Source of the DNA: PR03 sp031362725
GTDB lineage: Bacteria; Myxococcota_A; UBA9160; PR03
Length of the DNA stretch: 47,540 nucleotides
Assembly (NCBI GenBank): GCA_031362725.1
Contig: JANLTC010000145.1
Coordinates: forward strand, 1 to 47,540
Direction of reading: 5' to 3'
The translations under genes were made by a program, and so were the position numbers. The stretch's first letter is position 1; every line of letters starts with the position of its first letter. The notes below the pieces were generated by a model that was not told where the DNA came from, ran no database searches, and saw only the letters and a program-made list of their open reading frames with translations. Shown piece after piece: positions 8,316 to 16,643 of this stretch.

Positions 8316-8962
8316 AGCAGGTCACCGCGCGTCGCGATCTGCTCGGGGAGGCGGTGGCGCACGTCGCGGCCAGCGGCCTGCTGGCGTTCCCGACCGAAAC
8401 GCTCTGGGGCCTCGGCGCCGATGCGCGCTCGGAAGCGGCGGTCGCGCGGTTGCGAAGCTGGAAACAGCGTGGCGATGACCAGCCGCTCTCGGTGCTCGTG
8501 ACGGGCGCCGATGCGCTGCCGGCGCTCGGCATCGATGCCGCGCGGCTCGCGCGCGAGCTGGCCGACACGTTCTGGCCGGGTCCGCTCACGCTGGTGTTGC
8601 CGTGCCGTGGGCGTTTCGCAAAGGGTGTCGCGCGCGCCGATGGTGCGCTCGGCGTGCGTTGCTCGCCGCATCCCGTCGCCGGTGCGCTGGCGCGCGCGCT
8701 CCACGCGGCCGGGATCGGGCCGATCACCGCAACCTCTTTGAATCGACACGGCGATCCGCCGGCGCGAACGCGCGCGGAAGCCGCGATCGCGTGTGCGGAC
8801 GACGGCGCCTCGCCGCTGCTCTTCGTCGGCGACGGTCTCGATGCGGGCGGCGGTCGGCCCAGCACGGTCGTGGATCTCACCGGCGCGAAGCCGATCGTGC
8901 TGCGCTGGGGCGCGCTCGGCCGCGATTTTCTCGTTCCGCTGCTGCGAGGCAGCATGCAATGA
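8312..8962 (+). CDS. Sua5/YciO/YrdC-family protein (threonylcarbamoyl-AMP synthase)
   Basis: Proteins of this family make threonylcarbamoyl-adenylate from threonine, bicarbonate and ATP, the first step of t6A tRNA modification. The 216 residues contain the family hallmark FPTETLWGLGADA near residue 25, then WKQRGDDQPLSVLV, TFWPGPLTLVLP, LGVRCSPHPVA, GPITATSLNRHGDPP and GGRPSTVVDLTG. The length fits the short TsaC-type enzyme without the extra Sua5 domain. Its GTG overlaps the purD stop and its own stop overlaps the DUF1015 start (ATGA), placing it inside the purine operon. Function is inferred from family. Confidence 0.9.
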   Translation: MKQVTARRDLLGEAVAHVAASGLLAFPTETLWGLGADARSEAAVARLRSWKQRGDDQPLSVLVTGADALPALGIDAARLARELADTFWPGPLTLVLPCRGRFAKGVARADGALGVRCSPHPVAGALARALHAAGIGPITATSLNRHGDPPARTRAEAAIACADDGASPLLFVGDGLDAGGGRPSTVVDLTGAKPIVLRWGALGRDFLVPLLRGSMQ

Positions 8963-10242
8963 CCGATGTCCGCGCCTTCCGCGCGCTTCGCTACGACCCG
9001 GCGCGGGTCGACCTCGGCCGCGTCGTCGTGCCGCCCTATGACGTGATCGCGCCCGAGGAGCGCGCCATCTACTGGGATCGCGATCCGCACAACGCGATCC
9101 GGCTCGAACTCACGCGTGACGCGGCCGACGAGGCCGCGACCGACTACCACGAGGTCGCGCAGGCGCTCGCCGCATGGCAGCAGGACGGGGCGCTGCTGCG
9201 CGACGCGCGTCCGGCGCTGTACGCGCTGCGCCAGCGTTTCACCGCGCCCGATGGCAGCGAGCATGTGCGCGACGGCTTCTTCGCACTGCTCCATCTCGAA
9301 GACTACGAGCGCCGGATCGTGCGACCGCACGAGCGAACGCTGTCGGGCCCGAAGGCGGATCGCCTGAAACTCTTTCGTGCGACCGCCGCCAATCTCTCGA
9401 GTGTGTTCCTGCTGTACGAGGATCCGCAGCGCACGTTGAACGAGCTGCTCGCCGCCCGGCTCGACGCGGGTCCGGCGGCAGTCGCGCGCGATTCGGCGGG
9501 CGTCGAGCATCGGCTCGTTCCCGTCGAAGATGCCGGCGCCATCGAACGCGTGGCCCGCTTCCTGGCGGATCGCCCGGTCGTGATCGCCGATGGCCATCAC
9601 CGCTATGAGACGGCGCTCCGGTATCGCGACGAGCAGCGCGCCAAGGCGGGCCGCGCTGCGGCAGAGGCACCGTTCGAGTTCACGCTCGCGTACTTCGCGA
9701 ATGCCTATGCGCCGGGAACGCTGCTGCTGCCGATCCACCGCGTGGTGCGCGAAGTGCCCGCGCCGGACGACGCGGCGTGGACGGCGCGACTTCCCGGGTG
9801 GACGCAACAGCGCGTTGCGTTGCCGGGTGCGGAAGCGATTCCGGCGCTGCTCGAACGTCACCTCGCACCGCTCGCGGATCGCCATGCGTTCGCCGCGGAC
9901 GACGGTTCGGGGCTACTGCGGATCTTCTCGCGCGCGCGCACGGAGGCCGACGATCTGTCGATCCGCGTGCTGCACGCCGAAGTGTTGCAAGGCGTCTTCG
10001 GTCTCGATGACGCCGCCGTGCGTGATGGCGCCGTCGCGTTCCCGAAGCACGCGCCCGAAGCGGCGCGCGAGGTGCGCAGCGGGCGCGGCAGCGTCGCGCT
10101 GTACCTGAATCCGCTCGCCGCCGAGGACGTGTTCCGCGTCACGGCGGCCGGCGAGATCCTCCCGCAGAAGTCCACCTTCTTTCATCCGAAGCTGCCCTCG
10201 GGACTGGTGTTCCGGCTGCTCGACGGGCGGGACTTCGCGTGA
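8959..10242 (+). CDS. DUF1015 family protein
   Basis: A 427-residue soluble protein of the DUF1015 family, whose biochemical role is not established. Visible family features are an early VVPPYDVIAPEER, DPHNAIRLELTR, a central VIADGHHRYETALRYRDEQ (histidine-rich, possibly catalytic or metal-binding), and a C-terminal LPQKSTFFHPKLPSGLVFRLL. The ATG at 8959 overlaps the previous stop by 4 bases, and its TGA overlaps the GTG of the DciA-like gene. In other genomes this family is often near serine, purine or tRNA-modification genes, which says little. I cannot assign a reaction. Confidence 0.9.
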   Translation: MTDVRAFRALRYDPARVDLGRVVVPPYDVIAPEERAIYWDRDPHNAIRLELTRDAADEAATDYHEVAQALAAWQQDGALLRDARPALYALRQRFTAPDGSEHVRDGFFALLHLEDYERRIVRPHERTLSGPKADRLKLFRATAANLSSVFLLYEDPQRTLNELLAARLDAGPAAVARDSAGVEHRLVPVEDAGAIERVARFLADRPVVIADGHHRYETALRYRDEQRAKAGRAAAEAPFEFTLAYFANAYAPGTLLLPIHRVVREVPAPDDAAWTARLPGWTQQRVALPGAEAIPALLERHLAPLADRHAFAADDGSGLLRIFSRARTEADDLSIRVLHAEVLQGVFGLDDAAVRDGAVAFPKHAPEAAREVRSGRGSVALYLNPLAAEDVFRVTAAGEILPQKSTFFHPKLPSGLVFRLLDGRDFA

Positions 10243-10544
10243 AGCCGCGCGGCCGCCGCGAGCCGCTCCAGCTGGGTGGCCTGGTGGCGGGAGTGCTCAG
10301 CGACCTGGGGCTCGGCGAGGCTTCCGCGATCGTTCGGATCGCCCAGTGCTGGGAAGCAGCCGTCGGTCCCGAGGTCGCCGCTCACTGCCGTCCCTCGGCG
10401 CTGCGCGGATCCGTGCTCGAGGCCACCGTCGACAGCAGCGTCTGGTGTCAACAGCTCCAGTTCCAGAGCCGCGAGATCCTGGCTGCGCTGCGCCGCGAGT
10501 TGGGCGACGCGGCGCCTTCGGACCTGCGGCTTTTCGTGGGTTAG
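10239..10544 (+). CDS. DUF721/DciA-like protein
   Basis: A 101-residue protein matching DUF721, the family that includes the helicase loader DciA, which brings DnaB to replication origins in many bacteria lacking DnaC. The pattern is CWEAAVGPEVAAHCRPSAL, then a strand-rich GSVLEATVDSSVWCQQLQ, then ILAALRREL and a closing SDLRLFVG, which is the KH-like DUF721 domain. It is short and has no long extra N-terminal region. The GTG start overlaps the DUF1015 stop. DciA function is inferred from the family only. Confidence 0.8.
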   Translation: MKPRGRREPLQLGGLVAGVLSDLGLGEASAIVRIAQCWEAAVGPEVAAHCRPSALRGSVLEATVDSSVWCQQLQFQSREILAALRRELGDAAPSDLRLFVG

Positions 10545-10569
10545 ATTGGCTTTGCCCGAGGGAGGCCCG

Positions 10570-10785
10570 ATGCACGAAGACTCGCAGCTCGAGAACAGCA
10601 CGGTCGCGGATGGATCGGGCGGCGTCGGACTGCGCTGCGACTTCTGCGGCGAGCAGGCGACGAGCGTGCGTCGTGTCGCGATCGACCAGGACTACGACCG
10701 CTTGCAGACGCCGCATCGCGAACTCTATGCGTGCCCGTCCTGCTCCGACCGCAAGGAGCGCTCGCGCCGCGGCCTCGATCGCTGA
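10570..10785 (+). CDS. Small two-CxxC zinc-ribbon-like hypothetical protein
   Basis: This 71-residue protein is not recognised by name. It has two CxxC pairs, CDFCGE near residue 24 and CPSCSDRK near residue 55, spaced as in a zinc ribbon, with a hydrophilic N-terminus and a basic C-terminus (RKERSRRGLDR). A clear GGGAGG ribosome binding site sits 6 bases before the ATG, and the gene lies 25 bases after the DciA-like gene in the same direction, so it is probably the last gene of that operon. A nucleic-acid- or protein-binding role would be a guess. Confidence 0.75.
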   Translation: MHEDSQLENSTVADGSGGVGLRCDFCGEQATSVRRVAIDQDYDRLQTPHRELYACPSCSDRKERSRRGLDR

Positions 10786-10805
10786 TCCAAAGTCTGCGTT
10801 TTCCC

Positions 10806-10834
10806 TTGCCGCGCCTGCGGGCGTCGCCTAGATT
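10806..10834 (+). promoter_or_regulatory. Sigma-70-type promoter of the rpsP operon
   Basis: TTGCCG at 10806 and TAGATT at 10829 are separated by 17 bases, about 100 bases upstream of rpsP, in the 147-base gap between the zinc-ribbon gene and the ribosomal operon. The same TAGATTGCCCG string recurs at 23219 before the DUF362 gene. The long leader between this promoter and rpsP shows no conserved element I recognise. Confidence 0.6.
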
Positions 10835-10932
10835 GCCCGCCCGCTCTGCCCGGCGTGCAGGTGTGCGCTGGACCTCGTGATTTCCGCTCTCGTCCCAGTC
10901 TGTACTGGCTCACGCACTCGGAGTCTCCCCGA

Positions 10933-11193
10933 ATGGTCAAGATTCGACTCTCGCGCCTTGGCGCGAAGAAGCGCCCGTTCTATTCGGTGGTCGCGATCGA
11001 CCATCACGCGCGTCGCGATGGCCGGCCGCTCGCGTACCTCGGCACCTACAACCCGATCACGACGCCGAAGCAGATCCAACTCGACGGCGAGAAGATCGAT
11101 GCGTGGGTGAAGAAGGGCGCGCAGCTGAGCGACGCCGTCACCGCGCTGTTGCGCGAGCAACGCCGTCGTGGTGTCACGACCGGGGGCGCGTAG
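10933..11193 (+). CDS. rpsP: 30S ribosomal protein bS16
   Basis: bS16 is a primary-binding protein of the small ribosomal subunit. The 86-residue product starts MVKIRLSRLGAKKRPFYSVV and continues with DGRPLAYLGTYNPI and KIDAWVKKGAQLSDAVTALL, all typical. The tail RRRGVTTGGA is short. It is the first gene of the classic rpsP-khpA-rimM-trmD-rplS operon, followed after 2 bases by the KH-domain gene. Confidence 0.97.
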   Translation: MVKIRLSRLGAKKRPFYSVVAIDHHARRDGRPLAYLGTYNPITTPKQIQLDGEKIDAWVKKGAQLSDAVTALLREQRRRGVTTGGA

Positions 11194-11195
11194 AC

Positions 11196-11426
11196 ATGGA
11201 ACAGAGCAAGCCCGCCGAATTGGTCGAGTTCATTGCGAAGGCAATCGTCGGGGAGCGCGACGCGGTGCGCGTCCACGAGCAAGAAGGTCAGGTCCTCGAG
11301 CTGGAGACGGCGCAAGCGGACCGCGGACGCGTGATCGGACGCCAGGGTCGCGTTGCGAAGGCGATGCGCATCGTGCTCGCCGCGTCGCGTGGAGGCGCCG
11401 ACCATCGCCTGGAGATCGTGGACTAG
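11196..11426 (+). CDS. khpA: KH-domain RNA-binding protein KhpA
   Basis: KhpA is a small single-KH-domain RNA binder commonly encoded between rpsP and rimM. The 76 residues match: LVEFIAKAIVGERDAVRV at the start, and the RNA-gripping GxxG loop in VIGRQGRVAKAMRIVL near residue 47. It usually pairs with KhpB/Jag, which is not in this window. The start ATG is 2 bases after the rpsP stop. Confidence 0.94.
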   Translation: MEQSKPAELVEFIAKAIVGERDAVRVHEQEGQVLELETAQADRGRVIGRQGRVAKAMRIVLAASRGGADHRLEIVD

Positions 11427-11449
11427 GGCGCTCGGGGAGCGTCTCTGCC

Positions 11450-11974
11450 GTGGCACTCGTCGTGATCGGGAAGGCGCTCGGATCGCATGGGACGCGCGGC
11501 GAAGTCCGCGTGCGCTGGCTGGGCGACGGACCCGGCAACTTGATGCGGGCGCCGCGCCTCGCGCTCGGAGAGAACGGAGCAGATCCAGCGCTGCGCTGGT
11601 ACGAGGTGAAAGAGGTCGCGTCCGGGCGCGGCGGTGAGGTGAGAGTCGAACTCTGCGGGATCGAGACGCGGGAGGAGGCCGCGGCACTGGCGGGCCTGCT
11701 GGTCCTCGGTGACCCGAGTCACCTCGAGCCTCTCCCGGCCGGCGAGCACTACTGGTACGAATGGATCGGGTGCGTGGTTTTCGCGAGCGACGGCCGCAAG
11801 CTCGGCATCGTAAAGGAACTGTGGGCGGCGGGGGCGCACGACGTCCTCGTGGTGGAGGATCCAGAAGCTCGGGAGTTGTTGTTGCCCGCGGCGCGGGAGC
11901 TGCTTCGCGAAGTGGATGTCGAAAATCGTCGCATCGTGATCGAGGTGCCTGCAGGTCTCCTCGATGGCTGGTGA
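11450..11974 (+). CDS. rimM: Ribosome maturation factor RimM
   Basis: RimM helps mature the 30S head domain and binds uS19. The 174 residues start VALVVIGKALGSHGTRGEVRV, the standard N-terminal RimM barrel; the PRC-barrel half begins near EHYWYEWIGCVVFASDG and ends with LLLPAARELLREVDVENRRI. The GTG start at 11450 has GGGGAG about 10 bases upstream. The neighbours khpA and trmD are the expected ones. Confidence 0.95.
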   Translation: MALVVIGKALGSHGTRGEVRVRWLGDGPGNLMRAPRLALGENGADPALRWYEVKEVASGRGGEVRVELCGIETREEAAALAGLLVLGDPSHLEPLPAGEHYWYEWIGCVVFASDGRKLGIVKELWAAGAHDVLVVEDPEARELLLPAARELLREVDVENRRIVIEVPAGLLDGW

Positions 11975-11987
11975 GTCCGGTTGAACG

Positions 11988-12695
11988 ATGTTGATCGACG
12001 TCATCACGATCTTCCCGGGGCTCTTCGAGCCGTTTCGCACCACGTCGCTGCTCGGTGCGGCCTGTCGCGACGGGATTCTCGAGCTAGTCGTCCACGACTT
12101 GCGTGAGTTCACGAAGGACCGCCACCGCACGGTGGACGACACGCCCTACGGCGGCGGTCCGGGAATGGTGATGCGGCCGGAGCCTCTGGTCGAAGCGATC
12201 GAGGCGTTGGCCGGACCGAAGGGAGCATCGAGAAGCGCACGGGTCTTGCTGTTGACGCCACAAGGACGGCGCTTCGAGCAGGGCTTGGCACAGCAGTTGG
12301 CGCACGAGGGGCATCTCGTTCTCGTGTGCGGTCGCTACGAAGGCGTCGACCAGCGCGTGATCGAGATTGCGGTCGACGAGGAGGTTTCGATCGGGGACTA
12401 CGTGCTCGCGGGTGGCGAGCTGCCGGCGCTGGTGCTGATCGAGGCGGTGACGCGACTCGTGCCAGGCGTGATGGGCAACCCGGAGTCCGCCGAGACCGAG
12501 TCCTTTCAGACGGGGATGCTCGAAGGGCCGCAGTTCACCAGACCGGCCGCGTACCGAGGCATCGAGGTTCCCGCAGTCTTGAAATCGGGCGATCATCAGG
12601 CGATCGCCCGCTGGCGGGCCGACGAGGCCCATGCGATCACGAAACGGCGCCGGCCCGATCTTCTCGGGCAGGGGCGTGGAGAGGAAGAGCGATGA
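11988..12695 (+). CDS. trmD: tRNA (guanine37-N1)-methyltransferase TrmD
   Basis: TrmD methylates G37 next to the tRNA anticodon using S-adenosylmethionine, through a SPOUT trefoil-knot fold. The 235-residue protein has DVITIFPGLFEPF at the start, DDTPYGGGPGMVMRPEPL, the SAM-binding knot LVCGRYEGVDQRVIE and IGDYVLAGGELPALVLIEA, and the C-terminal DHQAIARWR. It is normal in length. The stop overlaps the rplS start by 4 bases. Confidence 0.97.
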   Translation: MLIDVITIFPGLFEPFRTTSLLGAACRDGILELVVHDLREFTKDRHRTVDDTPYGGGPGMVMRPEPLVEAIEALAGPKGASRSARVLLLTPQGRRFEQGLAQQLAHEGHLVLVCGRYEGVDQRVIEIAVDEEVSIGDYVLAGGELPALVLIEAVTRLVPGVMGNPESAETESFQTGMLEGPQFTRPAAYRGIEVPAVLKSGDHQAIARWRADEAHAITKRRRPDLLGQGRGEEER

Positions 12696-13102
12696 ACCGG
12701 CTGGATGGGATCGAAGGGGTGGCGCGTCGCGACCTGCCGCCGTTCCGAAGCGGCGACACGCTGCGCGTTTCCGTGCGCGTGGTCGAGGGCGAGAAGGAAC
12801 GCACGCAGATCTTTGAAGGGGTGTGCATCCGCCGCCGTGGCAACGGCTCGTCCGAGTCGTTCACCGTGCGCAAGGTGTCCTACGGCGTCGGCGTCGAGCG
12901 CATCTTCCCGGTGCAGGGCCCCGTGGTCGAGAAGGTCGAGATCAAGAGCCGCGGCCACGTCCGTCGCGCCCGCCTCTACTACCTCCGCGACCTGCGCGGC
13001 AAGAAGGCCCGCCTGCGCTCCAAGATCCGCGACCTCTCCTCGCTTCTCGTCCCCGCCGAGGAAGTCGAAGCCGTCGAAGCCCCGCCCGCCGAAGCCGAGT
13101 AG
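12692..13102 (+). CDS. rplS: 50S ribosomal protein bL19
   Basis: bL19 lies at the 30S-50S interface. The 136-residue product has the typical FRSGDTLRVSVRVVEGEKER, FEGVCIRRRG, SFTVRKVSYGVGVERIFP and RARLYYLRDLRGKKARL. The last 20 or so residues form an acidic Ala/Glu/Pro extension (VEAVEAPPAEAE) beyond the core. The start is in an ATGA overlap with trmD. It ends the ribosomal operon; paired hairpins follow immediately. Confidence 0.97.
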   Translation: MNRLDGIEGVARRDLPPFRSGDTLRVSVRVVEGEKERTQIFEGVCIRRRGNGSSESFTVRKVSYGVGVERIFPVQGPVVEKVEIKSRGHVRRARLYYLRDLRGKKARLRSKIRDLSSLLVPAEEVEAVEAPPAEAE

Positions 13103-13117
13103 AGGAGAAAGGGGACG

Positions 13118-13167
13118 GTCCTCGCCGTGGACGGGCCGAGGACTTCGGGGACACGCTTCAGTCCCCG
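13118..13167. repeat. Two adjacent hairpins between convergent rplS and yraN, REP/terminator-like
   Basis: GTCCTCG (13118) pairs with CGAGGAC (13137) across 12 bases, and CGGGGAC (13146) pairs with GTCCCCG (13161) across 8 bases. A run of AAAGGGGACGG precedes them. The second hairpin includes the yraN stop codon. Position between converging genes suits a bidirectional terminator, but no U-tract follows. The GGGGAC/GTCCCC wording resembles palindromic REP-type elements common in GC-rich genomes; the window holds only this one example that I could find. Confidence 0.6.
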
Positions 13168-13622
13168 GCGTCGAACGCGCCCTCGAGATGCCGCAACGAC
13201 CAGCCCCGCCCTGCGTCCCACTCGCAAGCGACGACGTCGAAGCGGACGCGCGCTACGCGACCCGGGTGCTCTGCGAGCCACGCGGTAGCGCCGCGCACCA
13301 GCCGCTCGCGCTTGCGGAAGTCGACCGCCTCTTCGGGCGCACCGGCCGCCCGCGAACGCCGCGTCTTCACCTCGACGATCACCAGCAATCGTCCACGCAT
13401 CGCGACCAGATCCAGCTCGACCCTTCCGGCGCGAACGTTGCGCCCGACGATTCGGTAGCCCCGCGCGGCGAGATGCGCGGCGGCGCGCGCTTCGCCTTCG
13501 ATGCCGAGCGCGCGGCGACTCGCGTTCGCCGCATCGTCGTCGGCTCGCTCGAGAACCGGCGCCGCGGTGGAGTCGCGCCGTTCCGATGCGTCTCGGTCGA
13601 CCGGGGGCCTGCGTGCGGCCAT
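13158..13622 (-). CDS. yraN: YraN family protein (UPF0102), endonuclease-like
   Basis: YraN proteins have a restriction-endonuclease-like fold; the function is not firmly known. The 154-residue product has a variable N-terminus, then the family core: LGIEGEARAAAHLAARGYRIVGRNVRAG (read in two parts), GRVELDLVAMRG and LLVIVEVKTRRS, which together give the E-x-D-L and E-V-K catalytic pattern. The ATG at 13622 is chosen; longer starts would run into rsmI. It is divergent from rsmI by 56 bases, whereas in many relatives the two are in the same direction. Confidence 0.9.
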   Translation of the reverse strand: MAARRPPVDRDASERRDSTAAPVLERADDDAANASRRALGIEGEARAAAHLAARGYRIVGRNVRAGRVELDLVAMRGRLLVIVEVKTRRSRAAGAPEEAVDFRKRERLVRGATAWLAEHPGRVARVRFDVVACEWDAGRGWSLRHLEGAFDAGD

Positions 13623-13678
13623 GCCGTCGTCTCCGCGGGACCGGGTGGGGCGGACCGGCAAGCTAGCATGCGATCGCC

Positions 13679-14539
13679 GTGGGCACGCTCCATCTCGTCG
13701 CGACGCCGATCGGCAACCTCGAAGACGTGACGCTGCGCGCATTGCGCGTGCTGCGCGAAGCCGATCTGGTGTTCGCCGAGGACACGCGTCGCACGCGCGT
13801 GCTGCTCGATCGACACGCGATCGCGCAGCGGCCCCGCTCGCTGCATGCGCACAACGAGTCCGCGCGCATCGCGGAAGTGCTCGCGGCGCTCGCGGCGGGG
13901 CAGCAGGTGGCGCTGGTCTCGGATGCCGGCACGCCGCTGGTCTCCGATCCCGGGGAGAAGCTGGTCGCTGCGGCGATCGCGGCGGGACACACGATCGTGC
14001 CGCTGCCCGGCGCGTCGGCAGTGATCGCGTCGCTGGTGGCGTCGGGACTCGCGACGACGCCGTTCACGTTCCTCGGCTTCCTGCCGCGCAAGGCGGGCGA
14101 GCGCGACCGCCTGCTCGCGAGCTTCGGTCTGCGCGCGGAGACGATCATTCTCTTCGAGTCACCCCGCCGGGTCGCTGCGACGTTGCGCGCGCTCGAGGCG
14201 CAACTCGGCAATCGGACCGGCTGCGTCGCGCGGGAACTCACCAAGTTGCACGAGGAGTTCGCGCGCGGGACGCTCGCGGAACTTGCCGCGTGTTTCGCGA
14301 GCGGCGCGCGCGGCGAGGTGACGATCGTCGTGGCGGGCGCGTCGGCGGCGGAACGTGCCGCCACCGAGAGGGCGCGCATCGAGTCGCAGCCGCAAGATCT
14401 CGACGCGCGCATTGCCGCGCTCAGCGCGCAGGGGCTCCACGCGAAGCAGGTCGCCGACGCGATCGCCGCGGAGATGGGCGTGTCGCGGCGCGACGCCTAC
14501 GCGCGAGTGATCGCGTCCCGCGAGACCGGGAGCCGGTGA
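13679..14539 (+). CDS. rsmI: 16S rRNA (cytidine1402-2'-O)-methyltransferase RsmI
   Basis: RsmI 2'-O-methylates C1402 of 16S rRNA. The 286-residue protein (GTG start) has GTLHLVATPIGNLEDVTLRA, then ADLVFAEDTRRTRVLLDRH, LVSDAGTPLVSDPGEKLV, PLPGASAVIASLVASGL and FTFLGFLPRKAGER, all hallmark motifs of this tetrapyrrole-methylase-like family. The C-terminal DUF-like helical end (LHAKQVADAIAAEMGVSRRD) is also present. It converges on ligA with 16 bases between stop codons. Confidence 0.96.
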   Translation: MGTLHLVATPIGNLEDVTLRALRVLREADLVFAEDTRRTRVLLDRHAIAQRPRSLHAHNESARIAEVLAALAAGQQVALVSDAGTPLVSDPGEKLVAAAIAAGHTIVPLPGASAVIASLVASGLATTPFTFLGFLPRKAGERDRLLASFGLRAETIILFESPRRVAATLRALEAQLGNRTGCVARELTKLHEEFARGTLAELAACFASGARGEVTIVVAGASAAERAATERARIESQPQDLDARIAALSAQGLHAKQVADAIAAEMGVSRRDAYARVIASRETGSR

Positions 14540-14555
14540 GCGTCATGCGAGCGCC

Positions 14556-16589
14556 TCACGATGAGGCAGCCAGCAGCGCGGCGAGTCCTGCTTCGTCGAG
14601 CAACGCGACGCCCAACTCGCTCGCTTTCGCGAGCTTTCCTCCCGGATCCGCTCCCGCAACGACGTAGCTCGTCTTCTTCGACACCGAGACGGTGACCTTG
14701 CCGCCGGCGTCCTCGATGCGCCGCTTCGCTTCGTCGCGCGTGAGGCTAGGCAGCGTCCCGGTCAGCACGAAGGTCTTGCCTGCGAGTGGACCCTCGCCCC
14801 GACGCCGCGGCTCGCCGCGCGGCCACGAAACGCCGAGTGCGATCAGATCCGCGATCTCGCGGCGGTTGCGCTCGTCTGCGAAGAAACGCACCAGGCTCTC
14901 CGCGATCGTCGGCCCCACGCCTTCGATCGACTCGAGTTGCGCCTGCTCGGCGCCCATCAGCAGCGCGAGATCGCCACCGGCGTGCGCGGCCAGCAGTTCC
15001 GCCACGCCGGCGCCGACGTGACGGATGCCGAGTCCGTAGAGGAAGCGCGCGAAGGTCGTGTGGCGGGCGCGTTCGAGCGCCGCGACACGATTCGCAGCCG
15101 ACTTCTCGCCCATCCGTTCGAGGCCCGCGAGCGTCGCTGCATCGAGGCGAAACACGTCGGAGATGCGCGCCACACGGCCCTGCGCGACGAGTTGCTGCAC
15201 CAGCTTGTCGCCGAGCCCTTCGATGTCGAGCGCCGCGCGGCTGCCGAAATGCCGCACGTTGTTCACGAGCTGCGCGGGGCAGTCGAGGTTTGCGCAGCGC
15301 GTGACGGCTTCCCCTTCGAGTCGCACCGCTTGCGAATGACACACCGGACACTGGCTGGGCATCTTCCAGCGCCGCGCGCCCCGTCTCCGCTCGTCCTTGA
15401 CCACGCGGACGACCTGCGGGATCACGTCGCCGGCGCGCTGCACCACGACGGTGTCGCCGACGCGCACGTCCTTGCGTTCGACTTCGTCCTGGTTGTGGAG
15501 CGACGCGTTCGAGACCGTGACGCCGCCGACGAAGACCGGCGCCAGTTTTGCGACCGGCGTGAGCGCGCCGGTGCGACCGACCTGCACTTCGATCGCGTCG
15601 ACCACGGTGGTCGCTTGCTGCGGCGGAAACTTGAAGGCAATCGCCCAGCGCGGTGCGCGCGGCAGGTTGCCGATCTCGAGTTGCCACGCGATGCGATTCA
15701 ACTTGAAGACCGCGCCGTCGACTTCGATCGGCAGCTCGTCGCGCGCGGCGAGCACGCGTCGGTAGTAGGTGATCGCCGCGTCGACGTCGGCGCACACCTC
15801 GCACTCCGCGGAGACCCGGAATCCCCAGTCGCGCAGCACCGCGAGCGTTTCGGCCTGGCTCGCGACGCCAGCCGGCAGGCCCTCGGCGAGCGCGTAGGCT
15901 CGGAACTCGAGCGAGCGCAGCCGCTCGATGTCGACGTCCTCGTGCTGGCGCAGCGATCCAGCGGCCGCATTGCGCGGGTTCACGAAGGGTTCGTCGCCGC
16001 GCTCTTCGCGGATCCGATTGAGGCGACGGAACGCGCGCAGCGGCAGCACCACCTCGCCGCGAATCGACGCGCGGGCCGGCGGCTCCGCCGTCGCGATCGC
16101 GGCCGGAATGGTCATCACATGCCGGAGGTTCGCCGTGACGTCTTCGCCGACGCGCCCATCCCCTCGGGTTGCGCCCGCCATGAGTGCGCCATTTTCGTAC
16201 ACGAGCTCAACTGCCGCGCCGTCCAGCTTGAGCTCCGCGGCGTACTCCACGGGCGACTCGGCGCCGAGCAGGCGCCGGACTCGCTCGTCGAATGTACGAA
16301 ATTCAACCTCCTCCATCGCGTTGTCCAGCGACAGCATCGGAACGCGATGCTCGAACGGCGCGAAACTTGCGTGAGCGGCACGGGCACCTACCCGCTGGGT
16401 GGGCGAATCCTGGCGCAACAGATCCGGCCAGGCGCTTTCGAGGTCCGCGAGTTCCCGGTGCAAGCGGTCATACTCGGAGTCGGCGATCTCGGGTTGGTCG
16501 CGCAGGTAGTAGAGCGCGTCGTGGCGATTGATCTCGGCGATGAGCCATTCGATGCGCCGTTCCGCGATCGAGCGATCGGTACTCGCCAC
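14556..16589 (-). CDS. ligA: NAD-dependent DNA ligase LigA
   Basis: LigA seals nicks in replication and repair using NAD+. The 677 residues fit the family. Order: Ia domain with HDALYYLRDQPEIADSEYD near residue 23, adenylation site AELKLDGAA with Lys121, GDGRVGEDVTANLRH, PFVNPRNAAAGSLRQ, OB fold with VGDTVVVQRAGDVIPQVV, four-cysteine zinc finger (CPVCHS ... CANLDCP), helix-hairpin-helix repeats (IEGLGDKLV, LGIRHVGAGVA, IEGVGPTIA), and a C-terminal BRCT domain (GKTFVLTGTLPSLTRDEAK). The GTG at 16589 gives the usual N-terminus. It diverges from the histidine kinase gene. Confidence 0.97.
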   Translation of the reverse strand: MASTDRSIAERRIEWLIAEINRHDALYYLRDQPEIADSEYDRLHRELADLESAWPDLLRQDSPTQRVGARAAHASFAPFEHRVPMLSLDNAMEEVEFRTFDERVRRLLGAESPVEYAAELKLDGAAVELVYENGALMAGATRGDGRVGEDVTANLRHVMTIPAAIATAEPPARASIRGEVVLPLRAFRRLNRIREERGDEPFVNPRNAAAGSLRQHEDVDIERLRSLEFRAYALAEGLPAGVASQAETLAVLRDWGFRVSAECEVCADVDAAITYYRRVLAARDELPIEVDGAVFKLNRIAWQLEIGNLPRAPRWAIAFKFPPQQATTVVDAIEVQVGRTGALTPVAKLAPVFVGGVTVSNASLHNQDEVERKDVRVGDTVVVQRAGDVIPQVVRVVKDERRRGARRWKMPSQCPVCHSQAVRLEGEAVTRCANLDCPAQLVNNVRHFGSRAALDIEGLGDKLVQQLVAQGRVARISDVFRLDAATLAGLERMGEKSAANRVAALERARHTTFARFLYGLGIRHVGAGVAELLAAHAGGDLALLMGAEQAQLESIEGVGPTIAESLVRFFADERNRREIADLIALGVSWPRGEPRRRGEGPLAGKTFVLTGTLPSLTRDEAKRRIEDAGGKVTVSVSKKTSYVVAGADPGGKLAKASELGVALLDEAGLAALLAASS

Positions 16590-16643
16590 GATGAGTCCAA
16601 CCCCCAAGGGCGCTTTTGGTAAAGGCAGGAAGGGATCCCGGCG

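Noticed and set aside
7014..8962. Possible frameshift between purD and the Sua5-like gene because frames run together
   Set aside because: Both proteins are complete with normal ends; they only share a GTGA stop/start overlap.
10542..10547. A third TAGATT as a promoter for the zinc-ribbon gene
   Set aside because: It is formed by the DciA-like gene's stop codon and has no acceptable -35 at 16-18 bases.
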